DNA from: Bacteroidota bacterium | GTDB lineage: Bacteria; Bacteroidota; Bacteroidia; Sphingobacteriales; Sphingobacteriaceae | DNA length: 53,781 nt | Reading direction: 5' to 3' | Assembly: GCA_013285685.1 (NCBI GenBank) | Contig: JABDHD010000013.1 | Location: 1-53,781 of the forward strand | Shown here: piece after piece, positions 17,715 through 27,000 of the stretch | Layout of the letters: each line of letters begins with the position of its first letter | How positions within the stretch are numbered: the stretch's first letter is position 1 | Translations under genes and position numbers: made by a program | Notes under the pieces: generated by a model | What the model was told of the DNA's origin: nothing | The model's database searches: none | The model's input: only the letters and a program-made list of their open reading frames with translations

Positions 17715-19814
17715 TTATAAATACTTGGCCCTGTAATCTTTTACATTCGCCTTATCTTTCAGCGCGTCAAATATCTGGCTATCGGCGCGCTGCATGAGCG
17801 CCTGGCCCAATTGCTGTTTTATCCGAATAGCATCCGCGAGCGCGGGTGGATTGGTAAAGCTATCAACGTCAAATACATAAACACCTGCCTGCCCGGCAAC
17901 CGGTTTTGAAAGCTTGCCTGGCTGCGAGCCAAAGATGGTGCCAATCAGTTTGTATTCCGCAGCAGAGCCTGGGATTACCGGGTTTGCAAAAACCATATTT
18001 TGAATGGGCGTTACTTTAACTCCGGACTTTTGGGCCACCTGGTCAATAGTGGTAGAACCGCCAAGTGCCGACTGTAGTTTTGCCGCTAATTGTTTCCCCT
18101 TCACCTGGTTCAAAACCATGGGCTGTATTTGTTTTTTTACATCCTCTACCGATAGGGTACCCTGTGGTTTTATTTGGACCAGCCGGGCTACCACGTATTG
18201 ATCGCCTTCGATATAAACCTTATCAGAAACATCCCCTTTTTGAGCGCCGAATGCCCACCTTACCAGGTCGCGGGCGCTGGGAATACCCATTACTGACGCG
18301 GCCGTTCCGCTAACATCGGTTGCTGTTTGTTTTTTCAAACCATCTTTTTTTGCCAGCTGGTCAAAATTGTCTTTGGTCAGCGAAGCCATAAAGCCCTGCG
18401 CTTTGCTGTAAACAGCGGTCTGTGTTGTGCTGCTGGCCCTTAGGGGAACATCAACTACCGCGACTTTAGCAACTTTAGATGACCCTTTGGTATCTTCTAT
18501 TTCGATCAGGTGAACACCAAATTGCGTCGTAACAATCTTTAAGTCCCCTTTTTTACCGCTAAACACTGCATCATCAAAAGGTGCTACCATTGCACCGCGT
18601 CCAAACGTTCCCAGGTCGCCGCCTTTTACCGCAGATCCTTTGTCGCTTGAAAATAAGGTAGCCAGATCGGCAAATGACTTTCCGCCTTCGATTTGTTTCT
18701 TCAATGAGTCGGCTCTCGCCAATGCTTTTTCATGACCGATAACGCTCTCATCAATCAGAATGTGCCGGGCCTTTACTGAATCGGGCTCGGTATGCGAATC
18801 AACCAGCTTAGCAACGTTATAGCTACCATTTGCCATGTACGGGCCATAAATGAACCCATTAGGAGCATTGAACATTACAGAGTCCAGTTTGGGGTTACCC
18901 AGGCGGCCTTTATGCACATAAACCGGGTTTGTTTTGGTCTCCGCATTGATCTGAACAAACAGTGAATCATTGGTGCTGGTTTTGAAATCAGCTGCCAGTT
19001 TATCCGCTTGCTTTTTTGCATCCACTGAGTCGGCTTTTGATGGCGCAGCGTTAAAGCTTACATAATCAAACGTCCTGGATTCATAGGGATTGTTAAACTC
19101 AGCTTTATGCTCATCGTAGTAGCTTTTGTAATCTTCGTCGGTAACGGTAACCTTATTATCCGGAATCGAGCTGTACGGTAAGGTCACATATTTAAAGTTG
19201 ACGATTTTGTTCTTTGCAGCATATTCGTCCTTCGCATCCAGTGAGTTTACATATAGCCCGTTACTTACCAGCGATACATATTTTTCGGACAATTTTGAAT
19301 CGGCCAAATCATCTACAAACCCTTTCCATTGATTTTGAATATCAGGACTGAGCTTTGGAAGCTGCTGCAGGAAGCTCATCACCCTGGATTTGTCATACTG
19401 CCCGGTTTTCGGGTCGCTGAAAGCTCTCACGATCTGTTGATCAGGATTATTCCCTTCGACCATTGAATTCAACTCGTCGGCTCCCACCTCTAAATCGACC
19501 TTATCGACCTCCTTTTTTAGCAGCGCCTGCCTTAACATGATGTTCCAAACATTTTCCTGCACGTAGCTCGTGATCTGCGGCGACAAGCTGCCCGGACCCT
19601 GCCTGAATTGCGCGCTGCTCTGTTCAACTTTTTTGGTAAACTCGTCATATTTGATTTGCTCACCAGCCGCCTCGCCCAAAACATTCCTGTCCTCCTTGAA
19701 AAAGGATCCGCCCGATTTTGCTACATCAAGGGCAACGAAAATAAACAACGAAAAACCGATCGAGATTGCGAGAATTTTTCCCATCCGTTCCCGCAAATAA
19801 CCCATTATACCCAT
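17715..19814 (-). CDS. ppiD: PpiD-like periplasmic peptidyl-prolyl isomerase/chaperone
   Basis: The 699-aa protein has one N-terminal membrane anchor (residues ~13-31, ILAISIGFSLFIFVALDVA), a SurA-like N-terminal chaperone region (~35-240), and a parvulin (PPIC) domain at about 345-440 (ARHILIDESVIGHEK to FGVHLIEIED, with the hallmark KGGDLGTFGRGAMVAPF). The C-terminal ~200 residues form a second rotamase-like, degenerate region. It helps fold exported envelope proteins at the outer face of the inner membrane. It is the last gene of a minus-strand run purQ-coaX-barrel-lptC-ppiD, but a 217-bp gap with a hairpin separates it from lptC, so it may have its own promoter. A strong terminator follows. 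Confidence 0.93.
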   Translation of the reverse strand: MGIMGYLRERMGKILAISIGFSLFIFVALDVAKSGGSFFKEDRNVLGEAAGEQIKYDEFTKKVEQSSAQFRQGPGSLSPQITSYVQENVWNIMLRQALLKKEVDKVDLEVGADELNSMVEGNNPDQQIVRAFSDPKTGQYDKSRVMSFLQQLPKLSPDIQNQWKGFVDDLADSKLSEKYVSLVSNGLYVNSLDAKDEYAAKNKIVNFKYVTLPYSSIPDNKVTVTDEDYKSYYDEHKAEFNNPYESRTFDYVSFNAAPSKADSVDAKKQADKLAADFKTSTNDSLFVQINAETKTNPVYVHKGRLGNPKLDSVMFNAPNGFIYGPYMANGSYNVAKLVDSHTEPDSVKARHILIDESVIGHEKALARADSLKKQIEGGKSFADLATLFSSDKGSAVKGGDLGTFGRGAMVAPFDDAVFSGKKGDLKIVTTQFGVHLIEIEDTKGSSKVAKVAVVDVPLRASSTTQTAVYSKAQGFMASLTKDNFDQLAKKDGLKKQTATDVSGTAASVMGIPSARDLVRWAFGAQKGDVSDKVYIEGDQYVVARLVQIKPQGTLSVEDVKKQIQPMVLNQVKGKQLAAKLQSALGGSTTIDQVAQKSGVKVTPIQNMVFANPVIPGSAAEYKLIGTIFGSQPGKLSKPVAGQAGVYVFDVDSFTNPPALADAIRIKQQLGQALMQRADSQIFDALKDKANVKDYRAKYL

Positions 19815-19978
19815 ATACCTATATAAATTTTATCCTATTAAAAAGAGGGCGCAAGATACAACTTTTAGCAAAATTCTATCATACAATTTTTTGCGGTGAA
19901 AGTTGTGAAGGTTGTAACGGGTTTTAAGAGCTGAAAAGGTTGAAATTTTTCAATTTCTACAACTCACCTGCAAATGGA

Positions 19979-19997
19979 GGGCGAAAGCATTTCGCCC
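19979..19997. repeat. Hairpin gggcgaa-agcat-ttcgccc
   Basis: Seven-base-pair perfect stem with a 5-nt loop in the gap between lptC and ppiD. Its shape (purine-rich arm, 4-5-nt loop, flanked by a gta-like word) resembles the gagacgc REP-like units in this window. Confidence 0.6.
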
Positions 19998-20031
19998 CTT
20001 ACAAATGTGTAATCTTTACAACTTTTACAAC

Positions 20032-20622
20032 TCACTGCTTTGCCGGATTATCTTTCTCGTCCACTGGAAATATCCCCGTCGACCGATCAATCGTCCAGGG
20101 ATACATGCTGGCGTTGCAGCGGGCACCCACCCCTTGCATCGAACTACCGTTGCCCATGTTTATTTCAACCGGTTTATCAGTGTAGAATTTTTTGTTGCCT
20201 ATATCGTCAATCAATTCTTCACTCGTAAAGGTTTGGCCCTGGGCGTTGGTGACCACTACATGTTTTTTAAAGTCTATAATGTTCTCTTTGTCCTTTTGAA
20301 TGGCATAGTCAGAGGTGATCGTACCCTTTACGCTCAGGTCGTCCTCGTAAAAAACCACTTTTACGCCTTTGGGCATTTCATGGTAAGGGTTTTTACTATC
20401 ATCCATCTCGATCATTAAGGGAGTGGTCATCCGGGCTTTTACTTTGGCCGAATCGCTGTAGATGACATCCACATTATGGGACGTGGACACAGGCTTATCC
20501 TCTTCTGGTGAGGCTATCTTCTTAATGTCATCCAATGAGTTCTCGCATGCGCTCAGGGTCAGCATGTAAACAAACAGTGCCGGCAAATATTGGTAAAACA
20601 ACTTTTTTGCCTGACTTTGCAT
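20032..20622 (-). CDS. lptC: LPS export periplasmic protein LptC (lipoprotein form)
   Basis: LptC is the bitopic link that takes lipopolysaccharide from LptBFG and passes it to LptA. The 196-aa product has an N-terminal hydrophobic stretch ending LTLSACENS, a lipobox, so it is probably lipid-anchored. The LptC/OstA beta-jellyroll covers residues ~50-165, with the characteristic KVVFYEDDLSVKGTITSDYA, IIDFKKHVVVTNAQGQTFTSEEL and KKFYTDKPVEI. It starts 8 bp after the stop of the barrel gene 20631-22004, indicating co-transcription. Consistent with a Gram-negative envelope operon. Confidence 0.92.
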   Translation of the reverse strand: MQSQAKKLFYQYLPALFVYMLTLSACENSLDDIKKIASPEEDKPVSTSHNVDVIYSDSAKVKARMTTPLMIEMDDSKNPYHEMPKGVKVVFYEDDLSVKGTITSDYAIQKDKENIIDFKKHVVVTNAQGQTFTSEELIDDIGNKKFYTDKPVEINMGNGSSMQGVGARCNASMYPWTIDRSTGIFPVDEKDNPAKQ

Positions 20623-20630
20623 AAGGTTAA

Positions 20631-22004
20631 TTATTCGAATTTATACTTCATGAACCAGCGGTCGTTGACCACAAAGTTTAAATGTAAGGTGATATATTTT
20701 TCCTTTACCAACGGATTCTGCGTGTTTCCCAGTGTACCTGTTTGGCCGAGTTCGGCGGCAAAGTTTATCTTATAAAAACTATTACCCACGTTACCGGGCG
20801 CCAAAGGGAAACCCATACCAAACGTCAACGCATAACTTTTAATATTCGTATTGTTAAGATAAAGATATGATTCATCGTACTTAAAGCCTAACTGGTAGTT
20901 CGCCCTGGCGAAATAGTTATTGAGCGCCGTCGGATTCGGGCTAAACTGACCGCCGACGTTAAACGTTTTGCTGTCGCGCAGACCCTGGTTTACACCGTCA
21001 ATCGTGAGCGCCGACCAATGTCCCATCGTATAATCAGCTCCAACTAAAAAATGTCCGTCGTTTTGAAATGAGATACCAAAATGGTTGATCTGCGGAAGCT
21101 GAATTTTTGTTTTCGCCTGCTGGTTGTTTATCAAGGTATCAGCGGCAACGTTTTGAGTTCCGTCTGACGCGAAAGTGAACTGGCTCACAATATACGTATT
21201 CGTTGAATTCAAACTTGTATTGGCTTGTGCCGAATAGCCCAGCACCAGGTGCTCTGTGCTGTATTCGCCAAAATCAAAAGAGTATTGAGCACCATAGTCG
21301 TAATTTACCCCGCCCACAACATTGCTGCTTTCAATGATCGGGTTCAGCATACCATATAATGTAGGTATCTGGGTTGAACTGTATTGATGCAGATCCCCAA
21401 AGATATATGAAGCATTGGCGCCAATAAATAAATGCTTACCTATGCCGAAGCCGTATCCCACGTAAGCTTTTGAAAGGCCGCCTTCACCATTGTAAGTGTA
21501 GTTTGTAACGTTGGTATCAACCTTTGGGCTACCGGGAGGAGTTGCCGTTGAGCCAAAACCTGTTTTAGTAACCTGGGTGTTATAACCCATTTCGCTGTAC
21601 GGGAATAAACCAAAACTTATAGCCGACTTTTTGGAGATTGGAATACCAAAGGCAACATGGCTAAATTTAAAATTAGAGTTGTGGTCGGTTAGTGTGCCGG
21701 TACCAGTGCTATTAAACTGGCTCAGGCTCGACAGATTGGAACTGAAGCCGGCATCAATGGTTGTGAAGTGTATAAAGCCATATGAGGCAGGGTTTTCAGG
21801 GTTGATATTGTTGAAAAATCCAATCTGGTTTATCGCCGTGGCAATGCCACCCATGCCAATTGTTTGAGGTAACAGGATCGGGTCGATAGTGCCCAAACCG
21901 TAGCGTGAATATGGAGAACTTGTTGTGGCAGTTGATTGCGCATTTGCCCCAAAAGCAATAACAGCAAATAAAATGGTTATAAAAATCCTGTAATGTTTAA
22001 TCAT
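20631..22004 (-). CDS. Outer-membrane beta-barrel protein (FadL-like) of unknown substrate
   Basis: The 457-aa product starts at the ATG at 22004 (the seven upstream residues in frame would disrupt the signal). The signal peptide IFITILFAVIAFGANAQ is cut before STATTSSPYSRYGLG; that SPYSRYGLG start is typical of a Bacteroidota barrel family. The mature part alternates aromatic and small residues and ends with an aromatic residue (KYKFE), compatible with BAM-mediated assembly. It overlaps the coaX 3' end by 8 bp and precedes lptC by 8 bp, placing it in the coaX-lptC transcript. Substrate unknown; the neighbours suggest envelope biogenesis. Confidence 0.82.
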   Translation of the reverse strand: MIKHYRIFITILFAVIAFGANAQSTATTSSPYSRYGLGTIDPILLPQTIGMGGIATAINQIGFFNNINPENPASYGFIHFTTIDAGFSSNLSSLSQFNSTGTGTLTDHNSNFKFSHVAFGIPISKKSAISFGLFPYSEMGYNTQVTKTGFGSTATPPGSPKVDTNVTNYTYNGEGGLSKAYVGYGFGIGKHLFIGANASYIFGDLHQYSSTQIPTLYGMLNPIIESSNVVGGVNYDYGAQYSFDFGEYSTEHLVLGYSAQANTSLNSTNTYIVSQFTFASDGTQNVAADTLINNQQAKTKIQLPQINHFGISFQNDGHFLVGADYTMGHWSALTIDGVNQGLRDSKTFNVGGQFSPNPTALNNYFARANYQLGFKYDESYLYLNNTNIKSYALTFGMGFPLAPGNVGNSFYKINFAAELGQTGTLGNTQNPLVKEKYITLHLNFVVNDRWFMKYKFE

Positions 22005-22743
22005 TATTAATGTATAAAGCTGCATTTAATCCTTTAAGAACCAGGAATGGCTCGATTTTAACACAGGGCGCAAAGATGCTATTTTTTAACAGGCTATCAA
22101 AAAAAATACTGTCGCCCCCGCTGAGCACGATATTTAGTTCTTCACCTGCTTTTTTATAGCTATCAATAAAACCCATTAATTCATATTTAATTCCGTTTTG
22201 AACGCCTGAGCGTATGGCCGAAACGGTGTTGTCACCATATTGCTTGTCGAAACTTTCATCAGCGCCTACCAGCGGCAAACCATCGGTATAGTAATTTAAA
22301 GCCTTATAACGCATATTTAAACCCGGCGATATACTGCCGCCAAAATAATTACCCGCTGCGTCAACCGCGTCGTAGGTGATACAAGTGCCGCCGCTGATCA
22401 CCAGGTTGTTTTTTTGCGGAAACAAGGTTTTAGCGCCCATCACACCCGCCAAACGATCGGCTCCAAGCGTATCCGGCGTCCGGTATTGGTTATTCAACTC
22501 TCCCGCCATTTTTCCATTAAAAAATATGACGGGCACTTTCGCAGCCAATGTTGTTTGCCATGCCTGGCTTTCGTTTTTTTTTACCGACGAAACAATTGCT
22601 TTGCTGATAGCATATTCCTTAAAAAACGCATTTATTACGGCATCGTCAATCCCTTCGAATTGCTTGTAAACAAGCAATTCATCCCGCTTAAAAACAGCAA
22701 TTTTAGTGTAAGTGTTGCCAATGTCGATAACAAGATTGGCCAT
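21997..22743 (-). CDS. coaX: Type III pantothenate kinase
   Basis: CoaX phosphorylates pantothenate, the first step to coenzyme A. The 248-aa protein shows the ASKHA phosphate-1 motif VIDIGNTYTKIAVF (residues 5-18), the pantothenate/adenosine region TLGADRLAGVMGA, and the phosphate-2 motif ISGGTCITYDAVD, with the catalytic Asp. The start (ATG 22741-22743) overlaps the purQ stop by one base (TGATG), and the stop overlaps the next gene by 8 bp, so translation is probably coupled. No coaA-type enzyme is seen nearby. Confidence 0.95.
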   Translation of the reverse strand: MANLVIDIGNTYTKIAVFKRDELLVYKQFEGIDDAVINAFFKEYAISKAIVSSVKKNESQAWQTTLAAKVPVIFFNGKMAGELNNQYRTPDTLGADRLAGVMGAKTLFPQKNNLVISGGTCITYDAVDAAGNYFGGSISPGLNMRYKALNYYTDGLPLVGADESFDKQYGDNTVSAIRSGVQNGIKYELMGFIDSYKKAGEELNIVLSGGDSIFFDSLLKNSIFAPCVKIEPFLVLKGLNAALYINND

Positions 22744-23435
22744 CAGGCTTTAACCATAGATAATATAGATTCAAAAATGGCAAGACCATCCTCATTGGCG
22801 ACAAGCGCATCGGATGCTCTTTCGGGGTGAGGCATAAAACCAAAAACGTTACGCGCCGAATTGCAAATACCGGCAATATTTTCCAGTGAACCATTCGGGT
22901 TGGATTCGGGGGTTATATTACCGTACTCGTCACAATATCTGAACAGCACCTGGTCATTATCATTCAGGGACTTCAGCACATCGGCATCGGCAAAATAATT
23001 CCCCTCGCCATGTGCAATCGGTATTTTCAGCGCTCGCTGCGGATCGATCTGCGCGGTGATCAATGAATTTGAAGTTTGCGGCTTCATAAAGATGTTGCGG
23101 CAGATAAATTTGCGGTTCTCATTATGCAACAGGGCTCCCGCTAACAATCCCGCTTCTGCAAGAATCTGGAAACCATTGCAAATGCCCAGCACATACCCGC
23201 CATCCGCTGCAAAACGGATCACCTCCTGCATAATGGGCGAAAAGCGCGCTATCGCGCCTGAACGCAGGTAATCGCCGAACGAGAACCCGCCGGGTAAAAC
23301 AATAAAGTCGGCACCCTGCAGGTCATGATCTTTATGCCACAGGCGCACAACCTGCTGGCCAAGTATTTTCTCCAATACGTAGATGATATCTTCATCACAA
23401 TTGGAACCGGGAAATATTACTACGCCAAATTTCAT
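22743..23435 (-). CDS. purQ: Phosphoribosylformylglycinamidine synthase, glutaminase subunit PurQ
   Basis: PurQ releases ammonia from glutamine for PurL/PurS in step four of purine synthesis. The 230-aa protein is a class I glutaminase: nucleophile C86 in GICNGFQIL, and the His/Glu pair in MPHPERASD near the C-terminus. It begins [16 protein letters not shown], as in the family. It is the head of the purQ-coaX-barrel-lptC run on the minus strand; purL and purS are not in the window. The 127-bp gap to DUF6427 contains no clear promoter box that I could identify. Confidence 0.95.
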   Translation of the reverse strand: MKFGVVIFPGSNCDEDIIYVLEKILGQQVVRLWHKDHDLQGADFIVLPGGFSFGDYLRSGAIARFSPIMQEVIRFAADGGYVLGICNGFQILAEAGLLAGALLHNENRKFICRNIFMKPQTSNSLITAQIDPQRALKIPIAHGEGNYFADADVLKSLNDNDQVLFRYCDEYGNITPESNPNGSLENIAGICNSARNVFGFMPHPERASDALVANEDGLAIFESILSMVKA

Positions 23436-23562
23436 CTGAATGATTGTTTTTAACTGTATAAGCCGTAAGGATATTGAACAAATTCGCTATCGTCCCGAAA
23501 CTCAAAAACAGCTTCACGAGACAAAATTAACATAACCGCTTTATATTGAGCCAAAGTAAAAG

Positions 23563-24549
23563 TTAAAAATTGTTAAACTGCAGGTAAACGATAATGGCCG
23601 CCAATAAAAGATATAAGGTTTCGTAAAACCATCTGCGCCGGGCGTGGAGGAAATAATAGGAAAAGAAAACGGCCGCAGGTACCGCACATAACAGGAAATG
23701 ACTGACATGGAAAGCCGCCCTGACATAAAAGGTAAGCGCGGCGATAAGGAAGACAACGAACAATAATTGGTACGATTTACGAATTTGAACGTAGCTTTTG
23801 TAATAATTTTGCCGGAACTTAAAGAAGCACAGAACAAGTATCATGGTAACCGGAGCAAGAATTAAATAATTATAATAGTTGATAGTCACCCTGGTTGGAA
23901 GTTTAGTGCCCAACGGCGGCCATATATTGCTGAACTGCGCTAACCTGTTGTTAAGATAATAGTACACCGCCAGGAAAAAGAAGATGGTGACATAACCGAT
24001 GACACAAACTGTCCACTCTCGCCAGTTAAAGGGTTTAAAGATGACCAGCGATATCCAAATGGCCAGGAAAAAGAAGATGAAAGGCAAGTAGATCAATGAG
24101 CCAACTGCCACAATCATGCCGAGGTCAAAAGCATCAGATTTTGAATCCTTGCTTTTATAAAAATTGATCAATTTAAACAGCATCCAGATCACAAAGAAAT
24201 TACAAATCAGCGGTGGGCTCAATACCAGGAAAGGCGTGTACAATCCCGACACTGTTATATACATCAGCGCCGGCAAAAAAGTAGGTTTCCCCAGCAAATT
24301 AAAATGATTAACCAGGCGGTTTAATAACAAGGCCTGGATGAACACAAATGATCCGGCCAGGAAAACGTTAAACGATGGCGTAAACGAATTATGAAAACGG
24401 GGTAAAAGCAATAATTTTTCAAAAGTTTCGGAATAGGAGGAATCGATTTTAACTGGCAGGTTAAACAAGTAACCGGCACGTAGTACAAACAGTACCACAG
24501 CCAGCCATAAAATATTCAATGGGTTGAGATTTTTGAAAAAATTGATCAT
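23563..24549 (-). CDS. DUF6427 family polytopic membrane protein
   Basis: The 328-aa product is strongly hydrophobic, with about nine or ten predicted membrane helices from residue ~12 onward and short charged loops. The N-terminus (MINFFKNLNPLNILWLAVV) and the central SLIYLPFIFFFLAIWISLVIF with FKPFNWREW correspond to the Bacteroidota-specific DUF6427. Function is not known; the family may be glycosyltransferase- or flippase-associated, but that is a guess. It lies between the glycosyltransferase gene (55 bp upstream) and purQ, all on the minus strand. Confidence 0.8.
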   Translation of the reverse strand: MINFFKNLNPLNILWLAVVLFVLRAGYLFNLPVKIDSSYSETFEKLLLLPRFHNSFTPSFNVFLAGSFVFIQALLLNRLVNHFNLLGKPTFLPALMYITVSGLYTPFLVLSPPLICNFFVIWMLFKLINFYKSKDSKSDAFDLGMIVAVGSLIYLPFIFFFLAIWISLVIFKPFNWREWTVCVIGYVTIFFFLAVYYYLNNRLAQFSNIWPPLGTKLPTRVTINYYNYLILAPVTMILVLCFFKFRQNYYKSYVQIRKSYQLLFVVFLIAALTFYVRAAFHVSHFLLCAVPAAVFFSYYFLHARRRWFYETLYLLLAAIIVYLQFNNF

Positions 24550-24604
24550 CTACTACTATTCCGGGGGCGAAATTAGCAGAAAAAACGCTTGATGCCGAAA
24601 CTAC

Positions 24605-25588
24605 TTATTTAGCATACCGCTTCACCAGGTCGTCTATTATGCCGGCGGTTTCATTAGGAAAGTCTACTTGTATCTTTTTGTCGCTGCTTAGCCAATTATT
24701 AAGGTGATATACAAACTGATCGTCGATCTCGTGCACCACCGGCACGCCAAGCTTCGAGGCAGCCAATGCGTTGCATTGCTGCTCATACTGCCCCTTCATC
24801 GGTATCATCATCACCTTTTTTTGCAAAAAAAGCGCTTCTGCCGGTCCCTCGAAGCCGCCGCCTGTTAGCAGGCCTTCGCAGCTGGCCAGGCTTTTATTAA
24901 AGGCTTCGTTATTTACGGGGAATACTTGTACGTTAGCCTGAATGTAGGCCGTTTTCTCACGTTTTGAAAAGATGTGCCATTTTACGTTTGTCCTGTTCAG
25001 AAAACGGATAAGTAATTTATCATCATAGGCTGGCAGGTAGACGGTATAATGACCCGCGTTTGATACCTGCAGATTTCGTATTTCGCTGCGGATAACCGGT
25101 GTATGAATAAAATCGTCGTATCGTTCAAAATGAAAACCAACGTGGTGCGCCGTTGGCGAATAGTATTTAAAAAGCCATTCGGCCCAGCTCCATTTCGGCG
25201 GCCGCGGCGTTTTGGGCGAAACAAACGAACACTGGTGGCTGAGCGATACGCTGGGTATTTTTTGCAATCGGCACGCCCAGGCGCTCACAGGTTCAAAATC
25301 ATTAATGATGAGGTCGTATTGTTTTAAATGCAGGCTGCGGACATCACGCACCAGCCTGGGCAGGTTCATCAGCTTAAAGGTGGCCCAGTTATCAACCCCT
25401 CCGTTCGAGCCAAAAACAAAACTAAACCCATGAAAACGGTATTTTAGCGGCTGTGCCAAACTAACCTCGGCTTCGGTACCGCTAACCAGCAAATCCAGCT
25501 CGCCGTATTGCTGTAACAGTGGCACAATTTCGCGCGCCCTGCTGATATGGCCGTTCCCCGTTCCCTGGATAGCGTAGAGTATTTTCAT
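24605..25588 (-). CDS. Glycosyltransferase family protein (GT-B, MurG-like)
   Basis: The 327-aa protein starts MKILYAIQGTGNGHISRARE, the glycine-rich N-terminal loop of GT-B enzymes that resemble MurG and the MJ1255-type family. A C-terminal motif EGLLTGGGFEGPAEALFLQK (residues ~237-256) provides the donor-binding GGG/E element, followed by MIPMKGQYEQQCNA. No signal peptide or membrane helix is seen; it likely acts at the inner membrane surface. It sits within a minus-strand group containing an LpxH-like enzyme and a polytopic membrane protein, so a role in envelope glycolipid modification is plausible but unproven. Confidence 0.85.
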   Translation of the reverse strand: MKILYAIQGTGNGHISRAREIVPLLQQYGELDLLVSGTEAEVSLAQPLKYRFHGFSFVFGSNGGVDNWATFKLMNLPRLVRDVRSLHLKQYDLIINDFEPVSAWACRLQKIPSVSLSHQCSFVSPKTPRPPKWSWAEWLFKYYSPTAHHVGFHFERYDDFIHTPVIRSEIRNLQVSNAGHYTVYLPAYDDKLLIRFLNRTNVKWHIFSKREKTAYIQANVQVFPVNNEAFNKSLASCEGLLTGGGFEGPAEALFLQKKVMMIPMKGQYEQQCNALAASKLGVPVVHEIDDQFVYHLNNWLSSDKKIQVDFPNETAGIIDDLVKRYAK

Positions 25589-25600
25589 TGAAGATGTTGG

Positions 25601-25623
25601 AATGTTGTAAGGTTGGAATGTTG
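25601..25623. repeat. Left arm of inverted repeat around the four-helix-bundle gene
   Basis: aatgttgtaaggttggaatg and three further bases pair with 26040-26062 (23 nt, two mismatches). The two arms enclose the gene at 25629-26018 with 5 and 21 bp to spare. The arm is part of a tandem word run (gttggaatgttgtaa) so it may also be ordinary intergenic repeat sequence. Confidence 0.7.
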
Positions 25624-25628
25624 TAATG

Positions 25629-26018
25629 TTATTTTTTTGTTTTTTTATCGGCTTCGAATTTCTTTAAGTAGTCGATAAACTTTTTGGGTTTGCTGGAGAA
25701 CTCTATACTTTTTGAGTAAAGATCGCGAAATTCCGCGTCTTCGATTTTTTCTGCTTTATTTAATATGATCAATTTATTTCTAAACTCTCCGGAGGATCCT
25801 TTAGCGTAGTTCAAAAAACGAATGAAATCGGGATTGTTGTTGTACTCAAAGCCCTCGGCTATATTATCCGACATCGAGCATGCCGCCCTCCTTATTTGAT
25901 CCTTCATCCCCCAATCAGACCTTAACGGCTCTTTATCACATAAGAAATAAATATCAACTTCAATTGCATTGGCTATTTTCCAAATTTCCAAATCTTCAAA
26001 ACGCTCAATCTTACTCAT
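25629..26018 (-). CDS. Four-helix bundle protein (23S rRNA IVS/S23 family)
   Basis: The 129-aa protein has the S23 layout: an N-terminal FEDLEIWKIANAIEVDIYF segment, then MKDQIRRAACSMSDNIAEGF and a C-terminal helical region (FIRFLNYAKGSSGEFRNKLIIL). Proteins of this family are encoded in intervening sequences of some 23S rRNA genes, but are often free-standing in genomes; they are all-helical and their function is unresolved. It sits between two envelope genes, and is bounded by a 23-bp inverted repeat, hinting at a small mobile unit. Confidence 0.9.
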   Translation of the reverse strand: MSKIERFEDLEIWKIANAIEVDIYFLCDKEPLRSDWGMKDQIRRAACSMSDNIAEGFEYNNNPDFIRFLNYAKGSSGEFRNKLIILNKAEKIEDAEFRDLYSKSIEFSSKPKKFIDYLKKFEADKKTKK

Positions 26019-26039
26019 TAATCAAAACAATACGTCAAT

Positions 26040-26062
26040 CAACATTTCAACCTTACAACGTT
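26040..26062. repeat. Right arm of inverted repeat around the four-helix-bundle gene
   Basis: Complementary to 25601-25623 at 21 of 23 positions. It lies 21 bp upstream of the gene's start and 12 bp before the LpxH-like gene's stop. Confidence 0.7.
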
Positions 26063-26074
26063 ACAACAAATTAA

Positions 26075-26929
26075 TTACCCCGCCTCCTGTTTAAACCGTT
26101 CCAGCAGAATTTTCACATCCATCTTTGCGTCAAGATCTTCGGCATCGGTTTTGTCATCTTCGTCATTCTCCGTGTGGAAATTATCCGGTTCATATTTAAA
26201 TATCGTCCACTTGCCTTCGTTGTACTCAAGCGATGTGAGGCTTTCCACCCAGTCGCCCGAATTAAGGTACAGCACGGAGCCAGTTTTGTCGGTTGATTCT
26301 ATTTCCCTGATCTCAGCATGATGGATATGGCCGCAGATCACATATTGATAATTCTTGTCGACGGCAAGGTCCGCTGCAGTTTGCTCAAACTGGTTGATAA
26401 ACTTTACCGCTTCCTTAAACCGGGCTTTTACTTTTTGCGAAAAGCTCATTTTCTGCCGCCCAAATAATGTTAATACCCAATTGGTGAAACTGTTAATAAT
26501 GATCAGGGTATCATAGCCAACCGCCCCCAGTTTGGCCAGCCATTTGGAGTGCTGCATAGTTACATCGAAAACGTCGCCATGGAATATCCAGGCTTTTTGT
26601 CCATCTATGTTCAGCACTATTTTGTTCAAAAGCTGGAAGGAGCCTAAATTAAAATCGGTGAACTTGCGGAGCATTTCGTCGTGGTTGCCTGTAAGATAAT
26701 AAACCGGTATACCCTCGGTAACAAATTTCAATATCCGGCGCAAAACTTTCATATGCGCTTCAGGCCAGTAGGATTTGCTGAATTGCCATATATCGACGAT
26801 GTCGCCGTTCAAAATAAGAATTTTGGGTTTGATGCTCTTTAAGTATTTGAGCAACTCCTTGGAGTGACAGCCGTACGTGCCCAGATGCACATCGGATATC
26901 ACGACGATATCAACCTCGCGTTTTGCCAT
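26075..26929 (-). CDS. lpxH: UDP-2,3-diacylglucosamine diphosphatase-like metallophosphoesterase
   Basis: The 284-aa protein has the calcineurin-like metal motifs in order: DVHLG (residues ~13-17), NGDIVD (~42), TGNHDE (~80), HGDVFD (~117) and CGHIHHAE (~205). Together with the length and FSKSYWPEAH these fit the LpxH-like enzymes that hydrolyse UDP-2,3-diacylglucosamine to lipid X on the inner membrane. The C-terminal ~40 residues are acidic (DDKTDAEDL). The gene is in a minus-strand cluster with a glycosyltransferase. Other phosphoesterase roles remain possible; the LpxH assignment is by family resemblance. Confidence 0.85.
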   Translation of the reverse strand: MAKREVDIVVISDVHLGTYGCHSKELLKYLKSIKPKILILNGDIVDIWQFSKSYWPEAHMKVLRRILKFVTEGIPVYYLTGNHDEMLRKFTDFNLGSFQLLNKIVLNIDGQKAWIFHGDVFDVTMQHSKWLAKLGAVGYDTLIIINSFTNWVLTLFGRQKMSFSQKVKARFKEAVKFINQFEQTAADLAVDKNYQYVICGHIHHAEIREIESTDKTGSVLYLNSGDWVESLTSLEYNEGKWTIFKYEPDNFHTENDEDDKTDAEDLDAKMDVKILLERFKQEAG

Positions 26930-27000
26930 GAAATTTGGGGGATAATGTTCCGCCTGGTAAAAAATACCAGTAAAAATGCAGGTAATAAAGGGGCCAACGA

